Part shown: in pieces, positions 11,520 to 22,329 of the stretch
Position numbering within the stretch: the stretch's first letter is position 1
How the letters are laid out: each line of letters starts with the position of its first letter
Notes under the pieces: generated by a model
Told to the model about the DNA's origin: nothing
Database searches by the model: none
What the model saw: the letters and a program-made list of their open reading frames with translations, nothing else
Position numbers and translations under genes: made by a program
Assembly (NCBI GenBank): GCA_014155875.1
Contig: JACEFZ010001343.1
Location: 248,001 to 312,000, forward strand
From: Cepaea nemoralis
Taxonomy: Eukaryota; Mollusca; Gastropoda; Stylommatophora; Helicidae
Length of the DNA stretch: 64,000 nucleotides
Direction: 5' to 3'

Positions 11520-13236
11520 CACAGAATGCCACAGCATGTACTATCAGAGACAGGAGGCCGTGGACAAGACATGATAACCAATGCCACACCGCATGTACTA
11601 TCAGAGACAAGAGGCTGTGGACAAGACATGATAACCAATACCACACAGCATGTACTATCAGAGACAGGCGTCTGTGGACAAGACATGATAACCAATGCCA
11701 CACCGCATGTACTATCAGAGACAGGCGTCTGTGGACAAGACATGATAACCAATGCCACACCGCATGTACTATCAGAGACAGGCGTCTGTGGACAAGACAT
11801 GATAACCAATACCACACAGCATGAACTATCAGAGACAGGAGGCTATGGACAAGACATGATAACCAATGCTACACAGCATGTACAATCAGAGACAGGAGGC
11901 TGTGGACAAGACATGATAACCAATGCCTACACAGCATGTACTATCAGAGACAGGAGGCTGTGGACAAGACATGATAACCAATGCTACACAGCATGTACTA
12001 TCAGATACAGGAGGCTGTGGACAAGACATGATAACCAATGCTACACAGCATGTACTATCAGAGACAGGAGGCTGTGGACAAGACATGATAACCAATGCTA
12101 CACAGCATGTACTATCAGAGACAGGAGGCTGTGGACAAGACATGATAACCAATGCCACACAGAATGTACTATCAGAGACAGGAGGCTGTGGACAAGACAT
12201 GATAACCAATGCTACACAGCATGTACTATCAGAGACAGGAGACTGTGGACAAGACATGATAACCAATGCTACACAGCATGTACTATCAGAGACAGGAGAC
12301 TGTGGACAAGACATGATAACCAATGCCACACCGCATGTACTATCAGAGACAAGAGGCTGTGGACAAGACATGATAACCAATACCACACAGCATGTACTAT
12401 CAGAGACAGGAGGCTGTGGACAAGACATGATAACCAATGCCACACCGCATGTACTATCAGAGACAGGCGTCTGTGGACAAGACATGATAACCAATGCCAC
12501 ACCGCATGTACTATCAGAGACAGGCGTCTGTGGACAAGACATGATAACCAATACCACACAGCATGAACTATCAGAGACAGGAGGCTATGGACAAGACATG
12601 ATAACCAATGCTACACAGCATGTACAATCAGAGACAGGAGGCTGTGGACAAGACATGATAACCAATGCTACACAGCATGTACTATCAGAGACAGGAGGCT
12701 GTGGACAAGACATGATAACCAATGCTACACAGCATGTACTATCAGATACAGGAGGCTGTGGACAAGACATGATAACCAATGCTACACAGCATGTACTATC
12801 AGAGACAGGAGGCTGTGGACAAGACATGATAACCAATGCTACACAGCATGTACTATCAGAGACAGGAGGCTGTGGACAAGACATGATAACCAATGCCACA
12901 CAGAATGTACTATCAGAGACAGGAGGCTGTGGACAAGACATGATAACCAATGCTACACAGCATGTACTATCAGAGACAGGAGACTGTGGACAAGACATGA
13001 TAACCAATGCTACACAGCATGTACTATCAGAGACAGGAGACTGTGGACAAGACATGATAACCAAGGCCACACAGCATGTACTATCAGAGACAGGAAGCTG
13101 TGGACAAGACATGATAACCAATACCACACAGCATGAACTATCAGAGACAGGCGTCTGTGGACAAGACATGATAACCAATACCACACAGCATGAACTATCA
13201 GAGACAGGCGTCTGTGGACAAGACATGATGAACAAT
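11520..13236. repeat. 57-bp satellite with 13-unit higher-order repeat
   Basis: About 30 copies of a 57-bp unit: GAGACAGGAGGCTGTGGAC, AAGACATGATAACCAATGCC, ACACAGCATGTACTATCA. The unit is homologous to the 73-bp unit at 9146-9990 but lacks about 16 bp and has one extra A, which keeps every frame open (57 is 19 codons). The variant order seen from 11581 recurs from 12323, a 742-bp period (13 units plus one base), so the array is built from two near-identical blocks. Long repetitive frames on both strands are by-products. Confidence 0.95.
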
Positions 13237-13590
13237 CTACTTACAGTCCATGCTGTGTGGTGTTGTTATTATGCCTGTTCAGACTTTTGTCTTGTTTACT
13301 GTCAATCATTTCTGATACTCTTACCCTCCATGCCATGATATCAAGTTCATCTGGCACTTCTCTCTCTGTCTCTCTTCCCCTACAACTTCCCCACTGTACT
13401 ACGTACCCCAGCTTTCCCCTTCTCATCATGTACCCAAAGAATGTCATCTTTTTCTAATGTAAGTAACCAGTTCTCTTTGTGATTTAACCTCTTTCATGAT
13501 ATCTTCACTACACTTTTATCTGTCCGTGGTTTCTCATCATTCTTCTATAAAACAAAATTTCAGCAGCTTCCATATAGTTCCTCACAAGTT
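13237..13590 (-). pseudogene. LINE-B RT C-terminus, reverse copy
   Basis: Reverse-strand relative of 8830-9145: FYRRMMRN, then TGYLH, then MTFFGYMMRRGKLG, and a DELDIMAWR motif, ending at about 13241 with DKSLNRHNNNTTQHGL and a stop. That terminal peptide aligns with the peptide encoded by the satellite units. The 57-bp array next to it reads in the opposite direction, so gene tail and array meet head to head. Stops in the upstream half show decay. Confidence 0.75.
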
Positions 13591-13905
13591 TGCTACAGGA
13601 TTAAAAACACCATACACCCATACACACTTTTCATAATCTTGAAATTATTTAGAGTATCCAGTGCTGTAATAATTGTTGAGGATTACCGTGTTGATTCTGA
13701 AAGATTACACATTACAATTTCTCTATTTAGAACATTTCAAAGGCTTACCAAAATTGTAGTAGCAAATAGAGGCGCCCTCAATGAAAAGCAGCAGGTGTTT
13801 GACCATCGATGGAGCAGAGTAAAACAGTGGAAGCCTGTGTAGCAAGGCCAGGGGATAGCCTGCAATGTAAACACAATTGGTCAGCATTTAAAAAAAAAAC
13901 ATATA
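13591..13905. other. Unassigned sequence
   Basis: No element recognised. A 67-codon forward frame at 13639-13842 has no motif I can support. Confidence 0.5.
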
Positions 13906-14081
13906 TACAGTGCAAACCACTTAAGGCAATCTCGGATGTGACGAATTTCTGTTGTGAAGAATAATATTGTATTGTACTTTGTAAATCCTTTACTATATGC
14001 TTGGACTCTTAGATGAATTTCTGATAAGAAGAACTATTACTTGGGTCCCAGGTGAGTTCGCCTTATCAGGTCTGCACTGTA
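13906..14081. mobile_element. pogo/Tigger-like MITE candidate
   Basis: About 176 bp bounded by imperfect terminal inverted repeats. The left end is TACAGTGCAAACCACTTAAG; the right end, reverse-complemented, is TACAGTGCAGACCTGATAAG. Similarity continues to GGCRAWCTC. The ends coincide with TA, the target of Tc1/mariner/pogo elements. No coding capacity, so non-autonomous. Only one copy is seen here. Confidence 0.65.
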
Positions 14082-14132
14082 TTGACTGAATACCTGAAGA
14101 GTAATTTGGTCAAACCCATAGATGGAGATGGA

Positions 14133-14167
14133 GGGGGGGGGGGGGGGGGGGGGGGAGGGGGGGGGGG
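14133..14167. repeat. Poly-G tract
   Basis: A run of 23 G, one A, then 11 G, following a GATGGAGATGGAG seed. Confidence 0.95.
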
Positions 14168-14394
14168 AGATATAGGGTTTCCAGGTAAGGGAATTAAGAT
14201 TATTTGAAGATCGCATTAATACAAAACCAATTACTTTATATTGTTTTTTACCTGCATACTTTACGGTTCTGTACTTCTCACCCTTCTGAAATTCATTTTA
14301 TAACGTAAGTAGACCTGCAAATCACGTTTCATGTAGACGTCTAGACTTTTGTAAAATTATGTGTTATTAAATTTAGCTTGTTACGTATACTGTG
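14168..14394. other. Unassigned AT-rich sequence
   Basis: Nothing recognised between the poly-G tract and the LINE-R fragment. Confidence 0.5.
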
Positions 14395-14520
14395 TAGGGC
14401 ACACAGAACTGGCACTATTAGCCACCGGACGCTGATGCATATGCTTTGGGGAGGATCTGAGCACCTATGGACATGTCCGGAGTGCAACGAAGATACCCCA
14501 ACTGATAACTAACTAACTAA
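14395..14520 (+). pseudogene. LINE-R extreme 3' fragment
   Basis: About 120 bp almost identical to 30187-30303: HRTGTISHRTLMHML, then EHLWTCPECNEDTPTDN and a stop, followed by a (CTAA)n-type tail (AACTAACTAACTAACTG). A strongly 5'-truncated copy, which is typical of target-primed reverse transcription. Confidence 0.85.
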
Positions 14521-14689
14521 CTGTGTAGGGATGCGGGGGGGAGGGGGGGGGGCGGGACGGGGACACACACACACTGAAAATATGGTGAAGGGGTGCACAG
14601 AAAAAAGGTTGAGAACCACTGAATTATGAAGAACGTGAAAGCAATGGAGATGTGATTTCTGACACGAATATTGCAAAATACCTTGGACT

Positions 14690-14912
14690 GCCACAGTAAC
14701 TAACGAGTTCCTGGAGCACTATATATAACTATACTGGAAAGATGAGTAGGAGAAGAGGATGAGGCAGACTGAAAGAAACAGTGCAGAATGAACCGCGCCA
14801 GTGTCATGAGAGAATATCATCAGCAGAACACCAAGGACCCAGATCTGTGGAGAGACATGAATGCTTATACCAGTCGAGAGGGCACATGATGATGATGATG
14901 ATTCCTTTGTAA
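14690..14912 (+). pseudogene. LINE-D RT C-terminal fragment with (ATG)n tail
   Basis: Encodes, in pieces, a LINE RT tail ending DLWRDMNAYTSREGT and a stop at about 14890, followed by (ATG/GAT)n. The same MNAYTS ending and tail type occur on the reverse strand at 18906-19470. Upstream frame is broken. Confidence 0.65.
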
Positions 14913-15397
14913 CTATAACCAAAGAAGATCAAAAGTATATTACCTTGACAAGAAAATAAATAGACATTTATACAAAGAACATGATATACAATATTAATGT
15001 TCACGAAGAGGTTAGAGACGTCTGCTCATATTGCTCACACCTAAATGCAGCTGCCAAATACAATGAAAAAATGTCAATAATACAGTGAGCACAGATGCTG
15101 CACACACAAAATCCATAAAACTAAGAGCTGCGAAGATTCACCACAGAAGAATTAGCAAGTACCGATTACATAAAGGCAAACAGACTATACATCCCGTGTA
15201 TCATACAGCAGGGAACTAACAGGTATCTCCCAATCGAACAAGTAAATCTTATTTTTAAACGTTAGTTACAAATGGAGACTTTAAGAAGCAAGGCTCCTCC
15301 TGCAACCCAACCTAACCCTTAGCTAGAAATGTCCAGACAATCAAGTCAGAAAGAGAAAATGATATATTAAAGACATAGAAGGAATATTGTTTTTATT
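14913..15397. other. Unassigned sequence
   Basis: No gene or repeat recognised. Confidence 0.5.
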
Positions 15398-15602
15398 TGT
15401 TCTCTCGCTTTGAACTCAAGCATAGTCCATACATGTGCTACCACTTCTAGTGCACCTGGACTGATTTTTGTGTGTAGATTAGCTTTCTTTATTACCAGTG
15501 TCCCTCACCATCAGGCAAACCCTGACTGCAGAGGTACTTGTTATTTACATCACTAAGTCAAGAACGAGAAGTCAACATTTTAGTCCAACTGACTGGTGTA
15601 TA
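15398..15602 (-). mobile_element. SINE S4, head-less copy
   Basis: Reverse-strand S4 body: ACTAAAATGTTGACTTCTCG (15600 down), AACAAGTACCTCTGCAGTC, then a 3' end with TGAGTTCAAAGCGAGAGAAC. No tRNA-like head is visible. Confidence 0.85.
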
Positions 15603-16056
15603 AGATATGGTAAAGGACAGGAGGGGAATGGGATAAAAGGGTTGAGAGCATGCTCTGCTGAGAGATAAAATGTAGTAGAAGAATTATCGGTTTCTTCTGT
15701 GTTCCTCTTTCAAGAGGTGTGCATCACAACTGTCATGCAACTCAAAGATCAGTGTGTCCAATTTTGGCATTTATTTGCATAAGGCTAGCAACAAATTCCT
15801 CCTAGGTAATGGGTTCTACCTACTTATGGTAAGGTTCTCTTTTCTAAATAATTTGCCGAGGCAGTGATATTATAGCCTTCTCTTTGTGATTTCTAACTGC
15901 TGTGGGATATTACAAGTACATAACTTGCTGACAGGACCTCCTATTGTTCTATAACAGAGTTATAGGAGTTGGGAGGCATTAAGATGCGCAACGTAAAGGT
16001 TTTGTTATGGAGCAGTGCACGAGTAAGCACCATAGTAGTAGGTAGCTATGGGGGGT
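15603..16056. other. Unassigned sequence
   Basis: No gene or repeat recognised. Confidence 0.5.
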
Positions 16057-16334
16057 TGTGGTGTGACGACAGAGTGGTCGGGGGTTAGTTACCGCAGTAG
16101 TTAACCATCGGACTGGTCGCATGTTTGGGCTACATCTGGAATGTTAGCGGGACTCTTGTGTTTTTATAAATCTCGATTGTTGTCAGCCAACTTGAGTATA
16201 CTGCTATGCCTTCGTTTGATATGAGAACCTTCGTTTGATATAAGAACCCAATAAAAATGGAAACCGAAGAATATTGAGTTGATTTGTCTGTAATTCAAGA
16301 TTAACGACTTTACCTCGACTTTGCCTCCCCTACA
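16057..16334 (+). mobile_element. Possible solo LTR
   Basis: About 278 bp beginning TGTGGTGTGACG and ending CCCCTACA, with a TATA-like TTTTTATAAA (16161-16170) and an AATAAA signal (16250-16255). A 20-bp CCTTCGTTTGATATGAGAA-type repeat lies before the signal. The TG...CA ends and signal order suit an LTR. There is no second LTR. A GCTAT pair at 16045-16049 and 16337-16341 lies slightly outside these ends, so the boundaries and the call itself are uncertain. Confidence 0.35.
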
Positions 16335-16690
16335 CTGCTATAGTTTGGATGTATCCCAGAAAGCTAGGAAGCTGATCCCACTAACAAAAGATCAGGCTCA
16401 TTAGACACCAATGGCTCTTAGAAAAATCCTGCTGTCGATGGGTAGAACACACTTTGAGGAAGCCGTCGAACAATTTAACTAGACAACCCTTCCACTGGAA
16501 CTCACAAGGCAAAAACAGAGACCTAACAACACATGCAGAAGAGAAATAATGACAGAGCTGAATAAAATGGGGAAGACATGAAAGGAGCTGCAGAAGGTAG
16601 CAAAGGACTGGAACACTTGTGAGTTGGGCAAGAGCCTATGTTCCAGCAGGGGATACAAGACAGAAGGAGAGCTTCAACCTAGTGAATATA
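16335..16690 (+). pseudogene. LINE-C C-terminal fragment
   Basis: Degenerate tail: PLELTRQKQRPNNT, then MNKMGK-like and KELQKVAKDW segments, ending with a SLCSSRG motif. This matches the RT C-termini at 35.9 and 41.1 kb, which end GLCPSG or similar. Multiple stops; 5'-truncated. Confidence 0.65.
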
Positions 16691-16745
16691 CTCTGTAACA
16701 CCAGCCGTGATGCCATCGCATGTATACTAGAATTTTGTGTGTGTG

Positions 16746-16990
16746 TGCATATCCTATTTACAGGACATCACTATCAACACCAGCATTTTACTGCTGTTGT
16801 TGATGTCTTGACAAGTTTTACATTCAGTAGTTTGCCACTGCTTTCTGAACGACAGGCTCCCATACCAACACGTTAAAACCCTAGTACGATACAGTCTGCT
16901 GCCAAATCGGTTGCCGCTGTGTTTTGAGCGTGTGAAAAGCAGCTCACAAATCATGTTTGCAAGCCTTTGGCCACAGAAAATTACATGCAT
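16746..16990 (-). mobile_element. SINE S1, reverse copy
   Basis: Reverse-strand S1. From 16990 down it has a tRNA-like head region, the core AGAAAGCAGTGGCAAACTAC and TTGTCAAGACATC, and the end TCCTGTAAATAGGATATGCAC. Diverged from the consensus but in the same order. Confidence 0.8.
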
Positions 16991-17371
16991 GAAATTCTGC
17001 TAAGCTAACCCGCCCTGACACATCTTATACGCTAACACAGTTTGGGGGGGAAGGGAGGCTGGCAGCAGTGCAATGCTCCAATAAACATAAAATAAACCAG
17101 GTTTTATTGTCAATGTCTAGAGATTATTCCTAGAGCCAGCAGAAAATTAGAATAGCTTACAAAGGGGGACAACTGCTTGCAACACATGTCACATTCACAT
17201 CAAGAACTCCTCTTAACAGATCCTCAAACTCTTAATTAAATAATTATACAATGGATCTTTTCACTGCAAGGGAAAATAGAACTGCCCTAGATAAATGGCA
17301 ACAATAGTTACACAAAGCCTATTCCCTCCTTCCACCCTGACTATTTATTTTCGGCTCTCAATCTTACATTT
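16991..17371. other. Unassigned sequence
   Basis: Nothing recognised. Confidence 0.5.
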
Positions 17372-17612
17372 ATATATGTGGCTAAATGGGTTACGAATGC
17401 AATTCGTAATCCCGCGTACTGCTTTCAAAACACTGCTGTAGGCGATTTGAAAGCAGACTGCCTTGCATTGGTTCCCATACAAAGGTATGAGTGGCGGGCG
17501 TTCAGAAAGCAATGGCAAACTACTGAACGTAAACTTACCAAGAAATCACAAACAGCCAAAACACGCTGGGGTTTGCTGCCACGTCCTGCAAAGGATACGC
17601 AACTAACTTACA
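17372..17612 (+). mobile_element. SINE S1 copy
   Basis: Head GTGGCTAAATGGGTTACG, middle AAAGCAATGGCAAACTACTG, TTACCAAGAAATCACAAAC, end GTCCTGCAAAGGATACGCAA followed by CTAACTT. A full-length S1 is about 240 bp. Confidence 0.88.
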
Positions 17613-17639
17613 TGTCTGTGCAGGCACAAGTGTGTCTGG

Positions 17640-17740
17640 GGTTCATGGTGGTGCAGTAGCTAGCATACTTGCCTGATAGTCTGGTGGTGGTGATGTGTTT
17701 GAATCCTCATCTAGGCAGGCAATTTTTTTTAACTAACCTG
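17640..17740 (+). mobile_element. Short tRNA-like SINE fragment
   Basis: GGTGGTGCAGTAGCTAGCAT and TGATGTGTTTGAATCC resemble A and B boxes of a tRNA-derived SINE, followed by a T-rich stretch and AACTAACC. Single copy here, so a weak call. Confidence 0.35.
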
Positions 17741-17744
17741 TACT

Positions 17745-18332
17745 CCTAGGTACTCTTGGAACAGTAATAACATCTGATGGGAGATGCCTTGAAGAGATTA
17801 GAACAAGAATCGCCATTGCGAAAGTAGCCTTTAGCAAGATGAAAAACATTCTGACCAATAAAATGATGTCAATTGAAACGAGAAAAAGAGTGTTGAGATG
17901 CTACATTGAACCTGTACTTTTATATGGATGTGAAGCGTGGACAATGAGCAGTCAAGCTGAAAAACATCTGATGGCTGTAGAGATGTGGTTTCTGAGGAAA
18001 ATGCAAAGAATACCATGGACAGCCAGAAAGACCAATGAACAAGTCCTTCAAGAAACAAATGAAGATCGTAAATTGATTAGAGAAATTAGACGTAGACAGT
18101 CAAAATTTTTTTGGCATGTTATGAGAAGAAATGGATTGGAGAATTTGGTGACAACTGGTAAGATCGAGGGGAACAGACCAAGGGGAAGACCTAGAAGCAA
18201 GTACCTGGATGGCTTGGCCTTGTGGCATGGTCGAGACAGAAACACGGAGCTAATCCATGACTCTGGTGATTGAGTGAGATGGCAGAACATGACCGCCCAC
18301 GCTTACCGGCATGGCACATGATGGATGGATGG
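17745..18332 (+). pseudogene. LINE-E RT thumb and C-terminus, truncated copy
   Basis: Forward fragment of an endonuclease-type LINE RT starting inside the palm/thumb: LGTVITSDGRCLEEIRTRI-like, MKNILTN, YIEPVLLYGCEAWT, then EMWFLRKMQRI, a RRRQSKFFWHVMRRN motif, GRPRSKYLDGLA and RWQNMTAHAYRHGT with its stop (about 18320). One in-frame TGA interrupts at about 18271. The 3' end carries (TGGA)n. The same family occurs at 36.1 and 37.5-40.8 kb. 5'-truncated and dead, but well conserved. Confidence 0.9.
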
Positions 18333-18427
18333 ACTCCTAGGTCAAACCAGCCAGGAAATGTGGGAAGCAAAGGCAGCCAATATGATCCGGACGACATCAT
18401 CCATCAAGTGCCAACTGGACTATATAA

Positions 18428-18602
18428 ATAGGGTGGTTCCATAGCGAAGAGGTTACGGATGCACCACGTTTGAAACACAGCTGTGTTGGATTTTTTATGA
18501 AAGCAATGGCAAACTACTGAACGTAAACCTGCTGAGGAATCACGAACAGCCAAAAAATGCTGAGGTTGACTGCTATGTCCGTAAAGGATATTCAACTAAC
18601 TT
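18428..18602 (+). mobile_element. SINE S1 copy, internally deleted
   Basis: Head GGTTCCATAGCGAAGAGG, B-box-like ACGTTTGAAACAC, core AAAGCAATGGCAAACTACTG, end GTAAAGGATATTCAACTAAC. About 65 bp shorter than other copies between head and core. Confidence 0.82.
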
Positions 18603-18905
18603 TTTAGCACCATATACCTATTGTATCTCAAGATGTGGAAAAGGGTGATTTGCTGTTTTACAATGGGTTCTATTTCTCAGCAGAGGCAGGGTTGTTTTTT
18701 TTTCCTACCAGGACTGCCTCATGAAAATGGGTATCAGACAATTTTCAAGGTGGTGAGGAAAGGAACTGCCCACCACACATCATATGTCATGGCCTAGAAT
18801 ATATAAAGGCCTAACATTTCACACTGCAATAGCAGGATCTACTGTTTGAATATCTTTGGTTATGTCTCTCAATAACCGTCCTCCTGCCCAGTATCCATTA
18901 GCCAG
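18603..18905. other. Unassigned sequence
   Basis: Nothing recognised. Confidence 0.5.
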
Positions 18906-19470
18906 TCATCATCATCATCGAGTGCCTTCCAGCTGGTGTAGGCGTTCATGTCTCTGCATAGATCTTGGTCTTTGATGTTCTGGATCAATTCTGCTGATGA
19001 TATCCCTCCATGCCACCGTCTCAGTCCATCCAGCATCATTTCTCTTGGTCGGCCTCTGCCTCTCTTAAATTGATCTTTCCAGTCGTCACAATGTTCTCCA
19101 ATGACTCTCTTCTTATCACATGACCGAAGAAAGCTGCTTGTCTCTTTCTTATTGTTGTATATAGTGTTCTAGTTTCATTAGCCCGTTTCAGGCAATCGTC
19201 GTTAGTTACTCTGGCAGTCCAAGGAATTCACAACATTCATCTCAGGAACCACATCTCTGTTGCTTCCAAGTTCTTCCTAATTTGTTTATTTACATTTCAA
19301 CATTCACTGCTATACAGCAAAACAAGTTCTATATAGCACTTCAGCACTATATAGCACTATAACAGCCAACAGGTTCTCTAATTTGATAGTAAGCCCAGCT
19401 ATTGGCATTTCAATCCTCTCTTTGATATCTCCAGCTGCTGAAGGATTTTTAACATTCATATTGTCGCATA
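18906..19470 (-). pseudogene. LINE-D RT C-terminal fragment with (ATG)n tail
   Basis: Reverse-strand RT remnant. It holds a GRPREMMLDGL-like segment near 19030-19050 and ends DLCRDMNAYTS near 18935, followed by a (GAT)n tail at 18907-18920. Thumb sequence lies higher (19300-19460). Frame is broken in several places. Same family as 14690-14912. Confidence 0.65.
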
Positions 19471-19767
19471 GGTTCTCCTATCCTTTTAACCTTGTATGAG
19501 CAGGCAAGATGGCCGATCCACTATCCCATGGTTAGGGGAAATTTAAGACCCTTGGTCAGGGGTAAAAAAATCCAGCCGCCTGTCACCGTGGCGCTTGAAA
19601 ATTTCTACCCGGTGCCTGAATTTTCAATCATTTTTTAATTTGTATTTGCATAAATAATATGCTGGCTCCTGAATTATGTCCAATTTTTTTTTTCTTTCAA
19701 CCTATGCCCTTCTAAAGTACCTTGCGATGTAGGGGGAGGGGCGAGGGGGAATCATCATGCCGTTTTC
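19471..19767. other. Unassigned sequence
   Basis: Nothing recognised. Confidence 0.5.
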
Positions 19768-19781
19768 AAATTCCTCTGTTC

Positions 19782-19925
19782 CCCGGGAAGGTTAACCCGG
19801 TCAACAAATGCCCGCAGAAGTCGGATGTGTCAGCCTAACGGCGTAAGAACGCAGCTCTGCTGTAAACAGGCACAACGCAGTCACATCCCAATAAAAAATC
19901 TGGATGAACGCAGAAGAAGAAGAAG
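19782..19925 (+). mobile_element. Short S5 element with 14-bp target-site duplication
   Basis: A 144-bp insertion flanked by AAATTCCTCTGTTC at 19768-19781 and 19926-19939. It begins CCCGGGAAGGTTAACCCGG, contains TCGGATGTGTCAGCCTAACG and ends CTGGATGAACGCAG plus (AAG)n. It matches the 3' module of the 1.6-kb elements at 37894-39497 and 61960-63631. The AAG tail and duplication indicate retroposition. Confidence 0.9.
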
Positions 19926-20114
19926 AAATTCCTCTGTTCTCATTATGTGACAAAACTATGCAATTTGTTTTTCTCTTATAGTTGTATAATGTTCTAGTTT
20001 CATTAGCCTCTATCTGGCAAATCATTATTATGTTTCATTATTATAAACAGTTTCTTTCCTGCTCCCCCACCCACCCACTCCTTGTATACACGCATCAGGT
20101 GTCAACATAAAAAA

Positions 20115-20772
20115 ACCTACATGACCTACTTGTACACGACCTACTTGTACACGGCCTGCTTGTACATGACCTACTTGTACATGACCTGCTTGTACATGAC
20201 CTGCTTGTACACAGCCTGCTTGTACACAGCCTACTTGTACACAGACTACTTGTACACGGCCTACTTGTAAACGGCCTACTTGTACACGACCTACTTGTAC
20301 ACAGCCTACTTGTACCCGACCTACTTTACACGGCCTACTTGTACACGACCTACTTGTACACGACCTACTTGTACATTACCTACTTGTACACGACCTACTT
20401 GTACACGACCTACTTGTACATGACCTACTTGTATATGACCTACTTGTATATGACCTACTTTGTACATGACCTACTTTGTACACGACCTACTTGTACATGA
20501 CCTACTTGTACACAACCTACTTGTACACAGCCTACTTGTACACGACCTACTTGTACATGACAAACTTGTACATGACCTACTTGTACACAGCCAACTTGTA
20601 CATGACCTACTTGTACATGACCTATTTGTACACGACCTACTTGTACACAACCTACTTGTACATGACCTACTTGTACACAACCAACTTTTACATGACCTAC
20701 TTGTACACAACCAACTTGTACATGACCTTCTTGTACACGACCTATTTGTACATGACCTACTTGTACACGACA
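20115..20772. repeat. 15-bp satellite array
   Basis: About 44 copies of the 15-bp unit CCTACTTGTACACGA, with variants CATGA, CAGCC and CAACC. All frames stay open because 15 is a multiple of three; the Tyr/Leu/Val/His-rich open frames are not genes. Confidence 0.97.
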
Positions 20773-21089
20773 TGCAGATTTATATCTTGTTTCCAATTAT
20801 ACAGACCCACTGTTTACAGATAAAGTGATCGGATTGTGGTAATAATTGCACTAAATACTGTGAAGTGTCAGATGATGTTCATTATTGTATTATTTCTGAT
20901 GATGCAGTTTCCCACTGATGAACACAATGATGGATGGTGTGGTGTATAGGTAACATCTAACATCAGAAGTAGAAGTAGACAAATATAGGGTGTCCGGTAG
21001 CTGGAAATGTTTACCAGGTGCCTGTAAAAATTAACGGTTTTCTTAGCCCTTTTGCAAGACAATAAAAATATGCTGGCTACTGAGAAAAA
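20773..21089. other. Unassigned sequence
   Basis: Nothing recognised. Confidence 0.5.
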
Positions 21090-21333
21090 GCCGGCTCTGT
21101 GGTGAACGGGTTACTGGTGCAGTTTATAATCCCGCATTTGAAACACTGCTGCGGGCGATTTAGCAGCAGACTGCCTTGTGCTGGGTTTTTTAATAAAATG
21201 GTATGAATGCCAGTCATTCAGAAAGCAATGGCAAACTATTGAACATAAACTAACTTGTCAAGAGATCACAAATAGTCGAAAAATGCTGGGGTTGACTGTG
21301 AAGTCCTGTAAAGGATATGCAACTAACTAACTG
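21090..21333 (+). mobile_element. SINE S1 copy with (AACT)n tail
   Basis: Head GCCGGCTCTGTGGTGAACGG, core AAAGCAATGGCAAACTATTG, GTCAAGAGATCACAAATAG, end CCTGTAAAGGATATGCAACT followed by AACTAACT. Full length. Confidence 0.9.
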
Positions 21334-22069
21334 GGGAAAAGGGGCTAATTCCTTAATAATTTTTTGCTAGTTTTATCTACACCTGTTTAAGGGCCACCAA
21401 CCCTGAGATCCCTTGCTATAGTATGTCCAGAAATGAATGCCATCATTCATGATCAATTATTTTGAAAACTGTCTGTTGCATCATTATGAAATGTTTCCTG
21501 CCGTCTTATATTTACCTCCACCCAAGGAATATGTCTTTGATAGGTCCAAAAGCAACTTAATTCATGAAAAGCTGCGACATTTTTTTGATGTTTTGATGCA
21601 AAACTAGTGATTTCTCGCTAACAAACTTGTTTTACAGTAATGCCAATTCCCCCGCCAGTTCGGATGACAAACACAAGGCGCATCCAGATTCGTATGGGAG
21701 TGGGTGCAATGTCTTCTCTGCTGAGACGGAACATGATTACATGTTTTGCACGACGAATATAGCTGTGAATGTCTCTGTAGTTGGCTTCCTTCTTAACGGT
21801 CAAGATGTTGGTCCTCTTTCCATTGAAGTTTATAGAATGATTCATATGTTGTCCCCTCATTTGACGTGTTTCTTCTCACGTTTATTGTTATGCCACAATA
21901 TGTCAGTTCCCACCGCAATATTACTCTTCGGTTGGTATTCGATGCGTCTAGAGCTTTTTGTTTTTTCAATGTCAGTTGTTTGTCACCGTTGAGGGCTCAC
22001 GGAATTGAAAATTCATCACTGTGGAATACAAACTGTTGCCATTTACAAGTTGTATTGTTTACGCCGATG
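21334..22069. other. Unassigned sequence with overlapping open frames
   Basis: Open frames on both strands (21618-21860 reverse, 21627-21992 and 21866-22075 forward) have no motif I recognise. It adjoins the transposase relic and may be part of that transposon or the sequence it landed in. I do not call a gene. Confidence 0.35.
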
Positions 22070-22080
22070 CTGTAATGTTT

Positions 22081-22318
22081 TTTTTTTGCACATCCTTTAC
22101 AGGATATCGCTGTCAACACAGCATCTTTCAGCTGTATGTTGATCTCTTGGCAAGATTACGCTCAGTAGTTTGCCATTGCTTTCTGAGCGGCCAACTCACA
22201 TACCCCGTAAGTTACCAATGCGATTCGAACCACTGCTGATTCTCACCGTCATCACGTTACCGACGAGAGTATACGAGATTATGGAGAAAAGTCATAACCT
22301 CTAAGCCACGAAGCCGGC
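22081..22318 (-). mobile_element. SINE S1b with 11-bp target-site duplication
   Basis: Reverse-strand copy between CTGTAATGTTT at 22070-22080 and 22319-22329. The head (from 22318 down) is GGCTTCGTGGCTTAGAGG with a B-box-like GTGGTTCGAATCGC; the core GAAAGCAATGGCAAACTAC and the end CCTGTAAAGGATGTGC are S1-like. A different head and a GAGCGTAA junction define a subfamily shared with 41521-41752. Confidence 0.9.
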
Positions 22319-22329
22319 CTGTAATGTTT

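Noticed and set aside
11306..13338. Long repetitive open frames (up to 471 codons) on both strands
   Set aside because: They follow the 57-bp satellite (19 codons per unit) in several frames at once and lack a start context, domain or non-repeat core.
20082..20828. Tyr/Leu- and Val/His-rich repetitive proteins
   Set aside because: By-products of a 15-bp satellite; overlapping frames on both strands are equally open.
21618..22075. Possible small host gene
   Set aside because: Open on both strands without motifs, next to a dead transposase and a SINE; not enough to call.
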